Positions 11,417 to 21,188 of a stretch of DNA of 64,000 bases are shown here, piece after piece. Source of the DNA: Effrenium voratum (Eukaryota; Sar; Dinophyceae; Suessiales; Symbiodiniaceae); NCBI GenBank assembly GCA_963377175.1, contig CAUJNA010000591.1, positions 1 to 64,000 of the forward strand, given 5' to 3'. The number at the start of each line of letters is the position of its first letter. Within the stretch, counting starts at the first letter, position 1. The notes under the pieces were generated by a model, which was not told the DNA's origin, did no database searches, and saw nothing but the letters and a program-made list of their open reading frames with translations. A program made the position numbers and the translations under genes.

Positions 11417-12432
11417 GTGGGGGTCACAGAGGCCTCCTTTAGACCTTTGGCCGACATAAGGCTGGTCAAAGTAGGAAAGCCGTGGTGCTTCTTTAGTTTC
11501 CTTTCCAAGCAAGGTGAAACCACACACACACACATATTGGTATGAGTGTTTTTAGGGTACCAATCTTGGTTGCTTTAAAAGTGAAAACCAAAGGCACATC
11601 TTGGTATGGATGTGTTGCAAAATAAGGAATTTGATTGCCTGTCGCTTTCGTTTCAAACCGACGTGGAAAACGGTCCCCCTCGAACAAAAGAGAAACGCTG
11701 GTATGTTTCTTCACAACTTTTTTTTCCTAAAAAAATCTTGAACTCCATGTTTGAGCCCGGTTTGATGTATTTGTTTCTGGTTCAAAGATAATTCATCCAA
11801 AAGGACAACCACCTTCGTTAAATTTCCTATGCCGCCACACAACACAGAGATGTGTTTTGAGTCGTGCGTCCTTGCCTTTGTTTTTGTTTTGTCATGTTGT
11901 CGGTGTCTATTTTTTTGTCGGATGGCCGCTGAATTCTCTGTTGATTTTGGGAGATTCTTGTGGTAGGCCCTGACTAGCAACCCCCAGCTCTGAATCAGGT
12001 GTGAGTTGCACTGGAAGAAAGACATCCCCACCAAAAATGGGCTCCCCCCAATTGCAGGTTGGGGGTGCCAATCAAATGTCAGCATTATGTGTTCTAGTTG
12101 TTGCTTTGCTTGTTATGCCTGGAGTCTTCATGACAGAGCCAGAATCAATCTCGAGCAATTGGAGGGAAGGGGACATGTGTGAGGCTTGTGTTTCATTGCG
12201 GATTTCAGTCCCAACTTTTTGATCAGCCAGCTGTTGAAGAGTATTTGAGGGACTGGGACAGTTCCATACAAGTCAGGTAGGCCCTTTTCGGATTTGAGTC
12301 CCGATTTGATCAGCCATGGTGGAGGGATTTTCCTGATGTTTGCCAGCTTTTGAGTGGATCTTCCATGGTCTTCCATGGTAGACTCCGTTTTGGCTGGTTC
12401 ACTCGACATCTTCCCTTTTTGGACCAGGAAAG

Positions 12433-12488
12433 GAGCTGCGCCTCTCCGAGGAAGCGCTGCCGGCAGCGGTGCTGTTTGACCTGGACAT
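12433..12488 (+). CDS. MDP1: MDP1 exon 1 (HAD motif I)
   Basis: Encodes [19 protein letters not shown], with the nucleophile Asp and the general acid Asp of DxDxT. Donor read as GA at 12489-12490. An acceptor at 12427 is also possible, but it would not be in phase with the upstream ART exon. Confidence 0.8.
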
Positions 12489-15289
12489 GACGTTTGGCGG
12501 AAATGAACTTGACTGCGATTGGGTTGGATCTTTAGACTTTAACTTTTCGGGAAAGCAAGTTGGGCTTTCCACTACACCCCCCAAAAAGTTAAGCACTGTT
12601 TGCAGCGGGGGTCAACAGCAACCAAGTAAACATCTGCTTTGGTGCGGTGTGCGGCTTTTGGATCAGGGGAAGGGGAAGTTTGGTGGATTGGGGTGCTCCA
12701 TTCTGAGGTGTTTTCCTTGGTGCATTTTGCCAAGGGATGTCAGGGCTTCAACTCTTTGCCAACAAATGGGTTTTCCGAATTGAACCACTAAAAGTGGAGC
12801 AGAAAGCAACCGAGAAACGTCTCCTTTTGGAAGAAGCCAACCTGAAGTGAGTGTCCTTCTTTGACTTTTTGATGCTCTACGAAATGTAGGGAGTCTGAGC
12901 CGAGCTTCGGATACCTATGTTTGACCCACAGCCACATGTGCGACTGAACAAGCCAGTCGTTTGAGCCAGTGAGGACCTGCTGGCCCTTCACGTTGGGCAC
13001 GGAGAGTCGAGGTCCCCCCTTCATCACGTTGCCGGAGGCGGGGATGGGTCGAAAACTGGAAAGCGAGCCGCGCTTGGGGGTTGGTTGGTTGGTTGGTTGG
13101 TTGGTTGGTTGGTTGGTTGGTTGGTTGGTTGGTTGGTTGGTTGGTTGGTTGGTTGGTTGGTTGGTTGGTTGGTTGATTGGTTGATTGGTTGATTGGTTGA
13201 TTGGTTGATTGGTTGATTGGTTGGTGGCATGTTGGCATATGGGTATCTTGGTCTGTTGGTATGCTGATTCGTTGCTTGGTTGGCTGGTCGGCCGTGATGC
13301 GGTCGTTCAGGAGGCCCGGGTTTTCGGGCTGAAGGCCCCATAAGATCTGAGCTGTTGGGCTTTTGGCCTTCCCGACGTTTTTCAGCTTTCCGTTTTGTGG
13401 GAAACAGGTGGGCACGGAATGGGTGAATGGGTAGCTGAATACGTAGGGATTCAAAGAATTCTTGGTTCAGCAACACAGCGCCCCTTCGGCCTGGTAACAT
13501 AGATTCGTGTCTCCATATGTACAAGCATACATACGCCCCTGTTCATTCTACATATAGAGGTGAATCCCGTTGCAGGCGGTTGACGGAACCATTGGAGCCT
13601 ACTTTCCCTTTCGCCTAGTTGGGTTGACTTTCATGCTGCTGAACTGCAGCAGCCTTACACTTTTACGGTCTTTAACAAACATGTGTTTGTGTGTGTGTGA
13701 CAGAAAGTGATTGTCTTCCAAAACAATAGCAGCCAAGCGACCGACCAAGCAAACAAGCGACCAAGCGACCAAGCAACCACCCCCCCTTTCCCATGTTGTG
13801 GTTTTGTCTCACTTCAACGCCTCACTCAGGTGGGCGCAGCTGCAGACAGTGTGGGCCGGCGCCTACGTCTGTGCAAGGCCGCGCCAACGAATGAAACCCA
13901 GAGAGAGTTTGCCTGCCCGTGTTCTCTCTAGGGCCCTAGGGACGTGCAGGGTTCTCTTCATACCTTCTAGTTAGTTCAGAAGAAGAAGAAGAAAAAGAGA
14001 ACCGCAGATGGAAGTGCGAGTCTTCTTCTCCTGCCTCCTACTTGGAAGAACCAACGGCTGATTATGTGTTATTGATTTTTTCCAACAAAACCTGAACCAT
14101 TCATTTTCAGCAGAAAGCCGCCTGGGCTTCGCCCCTCCTTCGACCAAATTTCCGGTAGTGGAAACCATCAGGGGAACGCAGAGAATCTCATGTCCGCTTG
14201 GGAAACAAATGATCAGCGCACGAAACCCCAAACGGGCCGTTCTAGTAGGTTCTGCTTGGGTTAATAGGGTATATTAAGGCCCATACACTCACAACTGCGT
14301 TGGAGCCAGAAACCCGCGCTGGCATAAGTTGACCGGGGTCAACATGGGCAAACCTCAGGTGGTCTCCCTTTCGTTTCCCTTTCGTTTCCCTTTAAGGTGG
14401 GTCTCCCTTTAAGCGGAGCCCAAGTCGGCCCTACGTCGGCTCCCGTCTCATTCGAGGACGGGGTTCATGTGTCAAAATGGGCAACCCTCAGGTGGTTTCC
14501 CTTTCGTCTCCCTTCAAGCCGACCCCAAAACGGCCCTAAGAACTCCCATATTCGATGAGAGGACATCCCGGAGATCTTTCGCACGCTGAAAGAGGCGGAG
14601 ATCCCCATCGTCCTTTGCAGCCGCTCCAACGTGCCCAACTGGTGCCGGGAGTTCATGGCAGCGTGCCGGAGCCAAGCCAAGACCTCCGAGGAGCTTCTGC
14701 GCCCAAATGCTTGGGGGGCGGCCTTTGGATGGAGAAAACCAGCGAAATGTGCGGTTTGAGCAGCTATGTTTTTACTTGTTGTTTGTTTTGTTCAAGATGT
14801 TTCGCCACGACCTTAGTTGGAACTCTGGGTGTTTTCTGTTTTCCAAGACCGGGAGATGCCAGTAGCAGTTTGTGGTCAAACAAGCAATTTCCTGGGACAA
14901 GCTAGATGCGGTACTTGGTGGCCAGCATACATATTGGGGGAAAGTGGACTCTTCATGTTTGTTCGAGCCTACCTTGTAGGAGTAAATGGAACTGGTATGC
15001 CCGTCTTGCCCACGCAACATGTTTCAAGCTCTGTCTATGCTTACCAATATTCCTCGTGGTTGGGCAATGTCGACCTTGGCTTAATCATTCTTCTGGATGA
15101 AATATGTTTTCTTTTCAAGGAAACACATACACATAATTCAACCCAGGCTGTTTTTCACCGGCTTCCGCTTAGAAATTTGGATGAGCAGAGCTTTGATACA
15201 CCCTCTAAGTGGTTCTATGGCTACCTCCATTGTCCCTTGCCCTTGGCATCTGTGGACATCGAATCGTCAGGAGGGTGAGGAAGCCGAGA

Positions 15290-15321
<32 letters not shown>

Positions 15322-18220
15322 AGCTCTTCTTCGGGCAAGGTGGGGGACATGCTGCACGCGGCCTCGGTGATTCGGCCTGGGATCAAGAAGCTGGGCCACT
15401 TGAAAGAGCGACTCGGCTGCCACTAATGTTGACCCAGGATGAGTAGGGCGTTCCCTCCAAAAGTGGTCTGAATCCCCACTAAAACGAATTGGACACCCCC
15501 CGATGAAAATCCACCAGGGCTTTATTAATCCGGGGTTGACAGTAAACGGTTCATGGTTCAGGCTTTCGGAGTCCTTTGGTTGCAACGGTCTCGAGTCTTG
15601 ACGCAAGTCCTTGGAGTTTGGTGGGCCTGTCAGCTTATTGTTGGGAATGGTGGCGATGGTTTTGAGAAAGTGTTTGGCTTCGATGGGTTTTTTGAAACAG
15701 GCAATGTGTGTGTGTGTGTGCGCACTTGAAAGAGCTCGGCAATATATATATATATATATATGGTCCCTAGTTTGGTGAGTTTGACCTGTGTTTTTTATGC
15801 CTGTTGTTGCTTCTTGGATTTGTGTCAAAATTAGGGGGGGTCATACGTATATATGATACGCATGCATGCATACAGATGTGATAAAGTCAATGATATCAGC
15901 ATCTGCAATCTGAAAGAGTTTGAATGCATCCAAGAGTACAAAAGCAACTCAGAGTTGTTTTTTTATTTTTATTTAAAGCATATATGGGATTCAAGATTCA
16001 AGAATCTGAGAAAATATGTTCTGGGAATCTTGAATCTTGAGTCCCATAATTTTTAAAAACTTTAAACAAATGGATTCAAGATTCAAGATTCAAGTATCTG
16101 AGAACACATTTTCTGGGAATCTTGAATATTGAATCCCAGAATTCTTAAAAATAAATAAATTTTTTAAAAAAAAAACAGGGTTGTCCCAATACTCTCGGTG
16201 TTCAATAAGATTCTCGGAAAAAAAATCCGTGAGATATGTCAATGTCAAATCTTCAAGCCAGTGGTAAAATACGTTCGAGGTGATAGAACAACTTGAAAAT
16301 TTTAGGAGTTGACCAGGATGGATGATTCTCAGGAAAGTGGTTGTTTGTGCACTCCTTCAATTTTGAATCCTCAATCCAGTGGTAAAGCACTTAAGTGTCA
16401 GAAGAACTTGAATGTTATTTGGCTTTGGCCAGGATTGACAATTCTCAGGAAAGTTTTCTGCGCAATCTTCAATCTTGAATCTTCCGTCCGGTGGTACAAT
16501 ATTTTCAAGTGCTTAGCGATCCAGTGGACACACTTTCAAGTTATTGGTTAGACACACTTTCAAGTGCTTTTGGTGAGCTTCATGTCAGCTATGCTCATGT
16601 TGACCCCTTCCAGGACATACACAAAGGTAGGTGTAATGTTCAACAACAGTGTATTTTCCAGTATTTTATGAGGAGGCGCAGGATCGTATGTGTATATATA
16701 TAGGTATACATATGTATGTACGTTCACACACAGTCACCCCCCCCTCTTGAACTGCCTGTCCACATTTGCTCATCTACTACCTCCACCTTTTGAGATAGAA
16801 TGAATTTGTTTCTTGTGCAAATAGAACTTCAAATGCAACTGGTTTTGCTAGAATCCCTGTTTCGAGATAGTTTTAGATGTTGAACCTCTCTTCCCTTGAA
16901 ATTTCCCTTTGGAACACCGTCTAACAAGTTCAATGTCGGACCTTTCTTACGCTACAAAAGGGCCAGAATGTAAATAACACATATCGTATTTTGAATTTCC
17001 TGGTAGAAGTTCCTTAAATGTTTAGCCATATTTAATATGAATTATATTTGAGAAGTAGTCTCTATTTACTCGCTAGTATCAAAAGCTAATTGAGTTGTGT
17101 TCGTATTAGATTATATTTAACACTTGGATCATACTTGGGAAACAACTTCCATCTAACTTCTTTTGTTATAGATTAGTTGGAGTTTGCCCGAAAATATATT
17201 CACATTTTTATGTAGCTCCTGTTTGGAAAGGATTTGCTTATTTAAGCTCTAATTGAACATAAACAAATGTTTGAAAACTATATCCTTACTAAACTATATT
17301 CAAAATTCCATTTCTAGTTGAAGTAAAATCCTATAATGGACATTTCGAGAATATATATTTTGAGATTCTAGATTTGCCATCCCCAAAAGGCAGTAAAACC
17401 AGGGTCCATGCAAGGGTAGCATATATATATATATATAACTATTTTTATATTTCGCAGCATCGAGAAGAAAACAAATGTTGGTTTCGTTTCGTTTGGGCTT
17501 TCCAATTTGGATGATGCTACATACACAATGTGATTACATGAACGATTCTGACATGTTGACCTACTACATGTACTATACTTATGGCACGCATTATGTTGAT
17601 ACCTACAGTCTACACATGTTTGTTTAGAAATCGAACTTGAAACTTAGCTTGTTTGCGTCTTTGTGATTGTTACCACCTTTGAACCATTGAGCATGTCATT
17701 GGCTTGAGTGGATGCAAGCCTACCTCCTGGCCTCAAAGAGTTTTTTAGGATCCGCGCGGCTTTGGACGTGCCCTTCCATCGGCTGCTGTTCTTCGATGAC
17801 GACCAGCGCAACTGCGACGACGGGAAGCTGTTGGGTGTAAGGCAGGGTTGGTGAACCACCCGGCCTGGAGTCCCTTACTTTACGTGGTTTTGTGTTTGAA
17901 ACAACTATTCATGAAGAGTGCATTTATGTGCATTTGCAGCAGACCCTAGCCTCTTTTTCAGGGAAACTTACAGAGGTTCTATGAACAATCGCGGCTTCAT
18001 GTGGTTTCATTTGTTCCAGCAAAGGGTTGGCCCCAGGTGTGTGAAGGTTCCACGGAATGGTGCCGGCGTCACCATGGACATTTTCACCGAGGGCCTGCGC
18101 ACGTTTTCGCAAGCCGCAAAGGTGCCGAACAAAAATCTGGGCCAGACGCTTCCTGATCTCAAAGATTGGCGCATGGGTCACTTGCCGAGCTTGGTGAATC
18201 CAAGCACTGGCGGAGGGTAG
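12433..18220 (+). CDS. MDP1: Magnesium-dependent phosphatase 1 (MDP1), HAD superfamily, seven exons
   Basis: Exons 12433-12488, 12974-13037, 13830-13877, 14562-14690, 15271-15407, 17749-17836 and 18047-18220 join in frame. All HAD motifs are present: motif [10 protein letters not shown] followed by CWPF (MDP1 typically has LDYTLWPF), motif II VLCSRSN, a Lys in [11 protein letters not shown], and motif [15 protein letters not shown]1 enzymes are small cytosolic phosphatases acting on phosphotyrosine-like and sugar or fructosamine phosphates with Mg2+. The exon 1/2 join gives FDLDMTCWPF exactly only with a GA-AG intron; a GT donor three bases on would insert one residue. An insert rich in Gly/Ala/Ser ([16 protein letters not shown], exon 5) lies in the cap region. 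The last exon may end at the TAG at 18218-18220 or splice at 18121. No start Met precedes exon 1, and the exon 1 phase fits the upstream ART exons, so this may be the C-terminal half of a fusion. Confidence 0.82.
13080..13225. repeat. (GGTT)n/(GATTGGTT)n tract
   Basis: About 25 GGTT units, then alternating GATTGGTT, starting some 40 bp after MDP1 exon 2. Reads as GWLV or NQPT repeats on the two strands; not a gene. Confidence 0.95.
14340..14560. repeat. Internal duplication in the intron before MDP1 exon 4
   Basis: ATGGGCAAACCTCAGGTGGT and CTCCCTTTCGTTTCCC recur about 130 bp later as ATGGGCAACCCTCAGGTGGT and TTCCCTTTCGTCTCCC, each followed by GCGGAGCCCA/GCCGACCCCA and CGGCCCTA. The second copy ends near the acceptor. 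Confidence 0.7.
14562..14690 (+). CDS. MDP1: MDP1 exon 4 (HAD motif II)
   Basis: Encodes [19 protein letters not shown], then [12 protein letters not shown]. This matches the MDP1 PEVPEVLKRL...SRTSE block, with Ser as the motif II residue. GA donor at 14691; the next exon at 15271 also begins with GAG. Confidence 0.82.
15271..15407 (+). CDS. MDP1: MDP1 exon 5 (Ser/Gly-rich insert and Lys motif)
   Basis: Begins [10 protein letters not shown] with a three-fold GAS repeat, then [20 protein letters not shown]. The last part fits the MDP1 segment that ends in a conserved Lys (GSKITHF in animal MDP1). GC donor at 15408-15409, supported by exact spacing into the next exon ([15 protein letters not shown]). 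Confidence 0.78.
15700..15762. repeat. (TG)n and (TA)n microsatellites
   Basis: TGTGTG run near 15704-15721 and TATATA run near 15742-15761. Confidence 0.9.
15830..17700. other. AT-rich intron block with hairpins
   Basis: Inside the intron between MDP1 exons 5 and 6. Far richer in A/T than the rest. Holds two hairpins built on GATTCAAGATTCAAG and CTTGAATCTTGA (about 15988-16050 and 16070-16140), weaker copies of TCTTGAATCTT near 16360-16490, and no exon. Possibly an old insertion from another source. Confidence 0.55.
17749..17836 (+). CDS. MDP1: MDP1 exon 6 (HAD motif IV)
   Basis: Encodes [19 protein letters not shown], then [10 protein letters not shown]. The Asp pair of motif IV (FFDDD) is intact. 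A canonical GTAAGG donor follows at 17837. Confidence 0.82.
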
Positions 18221-18937
18221 AGGGTAGCTTGGGCGCTTGCTTCTCGCCGGATTTGAAGCCCTTGCCCAAAAGGGGCACCAAAGAGCAACTGACAATATTG
18301 CACTTGGCCAGCGCCAAAGAGTTGTGAAGGAAAAGTCCCAAGTGAAAACCACCCGATCTTGCCGCTTTTTTTTGTTTTCTTGCGGGAGTGAGTTGACGCA
18401 ATGCCCGGATTGTCAGTTGAAGTGAAACCTGGTCGGCTCTTTGGGATAGCCACAGTTGGCCAGCAGTTGGCCACCCTGCGAAGCAGGGTGCCCTTTCAGC
18501 GCTCTTCAAATTTCTTCGCCTGCTGGGTGCGTACAATCCATTTGGATGCTTCCGAGAAAGGACATTAAAAGGGGATGGTGGTGTTTCTGATTTCCCCAGA
18601 CCCTCGGTTTTTACGCCATAACCCGCAATGTAGGCACGAATGAGCTCCTTTCTCGCTTTTCTTTCCCCAGCCCAACCAGAAAACCCAAAAGAGAAAACAC
18701 TCGGTAAAAGATGACCTTTTCCATTGGTTCAAAAGAAAGCAAACACAATGGAGTCTTCAGGTAGATTGTAAGCACCCCTGCTTTTTTTGCGTGAAAGGCG
18801 TGAAGTTGCTGAGTTTGCGCAATTCGGTTTGGGTTGCCTGTGTTTGGAGCATCGCTCCACAAGCTGAATTTCAGCGGGAGTTGCTAGGTGTGTTTGTCAC
18901 AGAGTTCGTGGGCCAAGAGCCCAGTTGGCGCGAAAAG

Positions 18938-19044
18938 ATATGGCTGTGGGTCAAAAGCAATGGTACCATTTTGGGCTAGGTGCATCACCCATTTTAGTCT
19001 ATTCTAGTGGGAATTGGGATGTTCACTGGGTGCATGGCATATGC
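18938..19044. mobile_element. Family A element, long-core subtype, degraded right end
   Basis: Left end ATATGGCTGTGGGTCAAAA. Core CCATTTTGGGCTAGGTGCA...CACCCATTTTAGT...GGGATGTTCACTGGG is shared with 19865, 36467 and 55483. Confidence 0.65.
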
Positions 19045-19864
19045 TGCCAGCCGATGCACATCGCGTTCAGGCACTGAAGCTCTGGGTTGCTTGTCTCCGT
19101 GTGGCATGTGGGTAGGTTTATTGGAGCTGTGGAAGCAAATGCCGTAGGAGAATGCAGATAAGAGCGGGCTAATGCATGAGAAGTGAAACTTGGTGCACAA
19201 GATGCATTACCTAGCTCAGACATACATGGCTCCGGCTATAGGCAGACAATGACAACTGTGCAGTTTGATGTCATCTACCTCGAAGGATAATGTCAATGTC
19301 TAATGACAGTGCACGTTCGACAAATCGAAATTTACATGTCCATATATAATATACATACATATATTTATATTATGCATAGATTGGAGATGGATGTGTGAGA
19401 ACAAACTATGATTACAAGTTGGATGTTGCTTGTGACTTCGTATTTAGAAGAGTGGACGCAAATTTGACCAAACGCTGCGTGCATGATAGGAGGTATATGT
19501 TTTTTGTTGAGCGTGACACCCTTGCACATAGGACTGATTTGCCCACAACTTCAGAGCCTTGTATCCTGCATTGATTTCGTTTTCCTGGCAAGTGACCGAT
19601 TGCGCACTGGCCCTCTTAGCAGAAAGGAAAATGGCTGGGCAAACGCTTGTGTAGGAGTGGCCTTGCCACATTTTACCTCATGCGCCAACTTGCGGCAGCT
19701 AAGCATTGCGAAACATGGGCACTTCAAACTCATGCTGCTCCCTGGTGCTTGGTTCCTGGCTCGAGCTTAGAAGGTCCCTCTGTGCCATCGGAGTGGGAGA
19801 TGAACGTGACGCCCTGAGATGGACGTGCCATTTGCCGGAGATGCCTTCGGCGTTTTCCTCGGGG

Positions 19865-19988
19865 ATATGGCTGTGGGTCAAAATAATAACACCATTTTGG
19901 GGTAGGTGCACCACCCATTTTATTCCAGTTTAGTGGGGATTGGGATGTTCACTGGGGGTACGATTTGGCTTTTGACCCATGGCCATAT
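19865..19988. mobile_element. Family A element, long-core subtype
   Basis: Termini ATATGGCTGTGGGTCAAAA and TTTTGACCCATGGCCATAT. Core has GGTGCACCACCCATTTTAT and GGGATTGGGATGTTCACTGG. Confidence 0.78.
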
Positions 19989-21084
19989 TTCCATGGTTGC
20001 CCTACCATCCACCTGGTCCCCAAAGTTGAAGGAGTACACGAGTCTCGTGCGCGAAACGCGATGGATTTGTCCCGGGTTTCAAGCCTCCACGGAGAAGGTG
20101 TCCAGTCCAATCACAATTCCTTGAGCCTTTTGGCAGATCGTTTCCAGGGGTTGCCTTTGCCAATCCCATTCGTGGAGAAGCATAGAGGTGCTCCCTTGGA
20201 GCTGATTGCCACGTTTCCCCACCCCGCACCCTCCGGGCGTTTGTCAGGGGAGCCGTTCAACGTGTTGTAATCAGCGGGTTTCGAACGCAGAGCACAATCA
20301 CGTTTGTAGCAACAATTTCGGAACCGCTTTAGACTTGCTGGTGCCAAGCAGGGAATTAGTTGGAATGACCTTCAAAAAGCTTTCCCTTGTGGTTTCCTTT
20401 GAGACCGCTGGGTTCATTCCCAAGACCCCCCGACTGAGCACCAAGTAGAGATACGGGTTTGCGCGCAGGCGGGCTCCAGGAGATCTGGCTTGCTGGTCGG
20501 GGCCTCTCACAGGGGTTGGTTTCCCGAAAACGGGTTTCGGACCTTTCAGGGCCAATGGAGGGGTGGAGTGACTGGGGACGAGCCAGTGTTAAACCACCAT
20601 CTTTCTCGCGCAAGATGTGCATGTGTCCAGTTTGTGGGTGAAGCAGGGCCCGTGCTACCTACAGCAGATGGGAGGCGCCCGGTGGTTTCCAACCGGAAAG
20701 CCAGAGAACTCTGATGACACACGTCTTTTAGTCTTTGCTTCAACGAAACATGGGAGTGTCCGGGTGTTTCCATGTGTCTTGCAGTTTATCAACTAGAATT
20801 TTGAAACTATAGGTTTGTCAACTATAGTTTTATCCACGATGTTTTTGGTGCATTTTGCTTGGATGTTAGGACTTTAGCTTTTTGCCAACTAATGGGTTTG
20901 CCAGTTAACCACTAAAAGTTATTCACTTTCAGCAGGGGAGCAGAAAGCAACCGAGATGTTTTGTGCTCAGATGGTTTCCAACTTGATCAACTGAGGCCGT
21001 GTCCTTGGTGGCCGCTGTCACCCTGCGCCGAGGAGTGCTCGAGACTCGATGGAGAGGTCTGGTGAAAGAGACGTCCAGTCCGCT

Positions 21085-21188
21085 CATGTGGCTGTGGGTC
21101 AAAAATAGGTCACAAATGGAACCCTGTTAAATGGAAAGAAGGACTAAAACCTGCGGTCCCCCTGGCGGTTTAATTTTGGCCCGTACCC
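21085..21188. mobile_element. Family A element, diverged
   Basis: Left end CATGTGGCTGTGGGTCAAAA; core AAACCTGCGGTCCCC; right end weak (TTTTGGCCCGTACCC). Confidence 0.5.

Noticed and set aside
12915..13524. NQPT-repeat proteins on the - strand
   Set aside because: Translation of the GGTT microsatellite inside the MDP1 intron.
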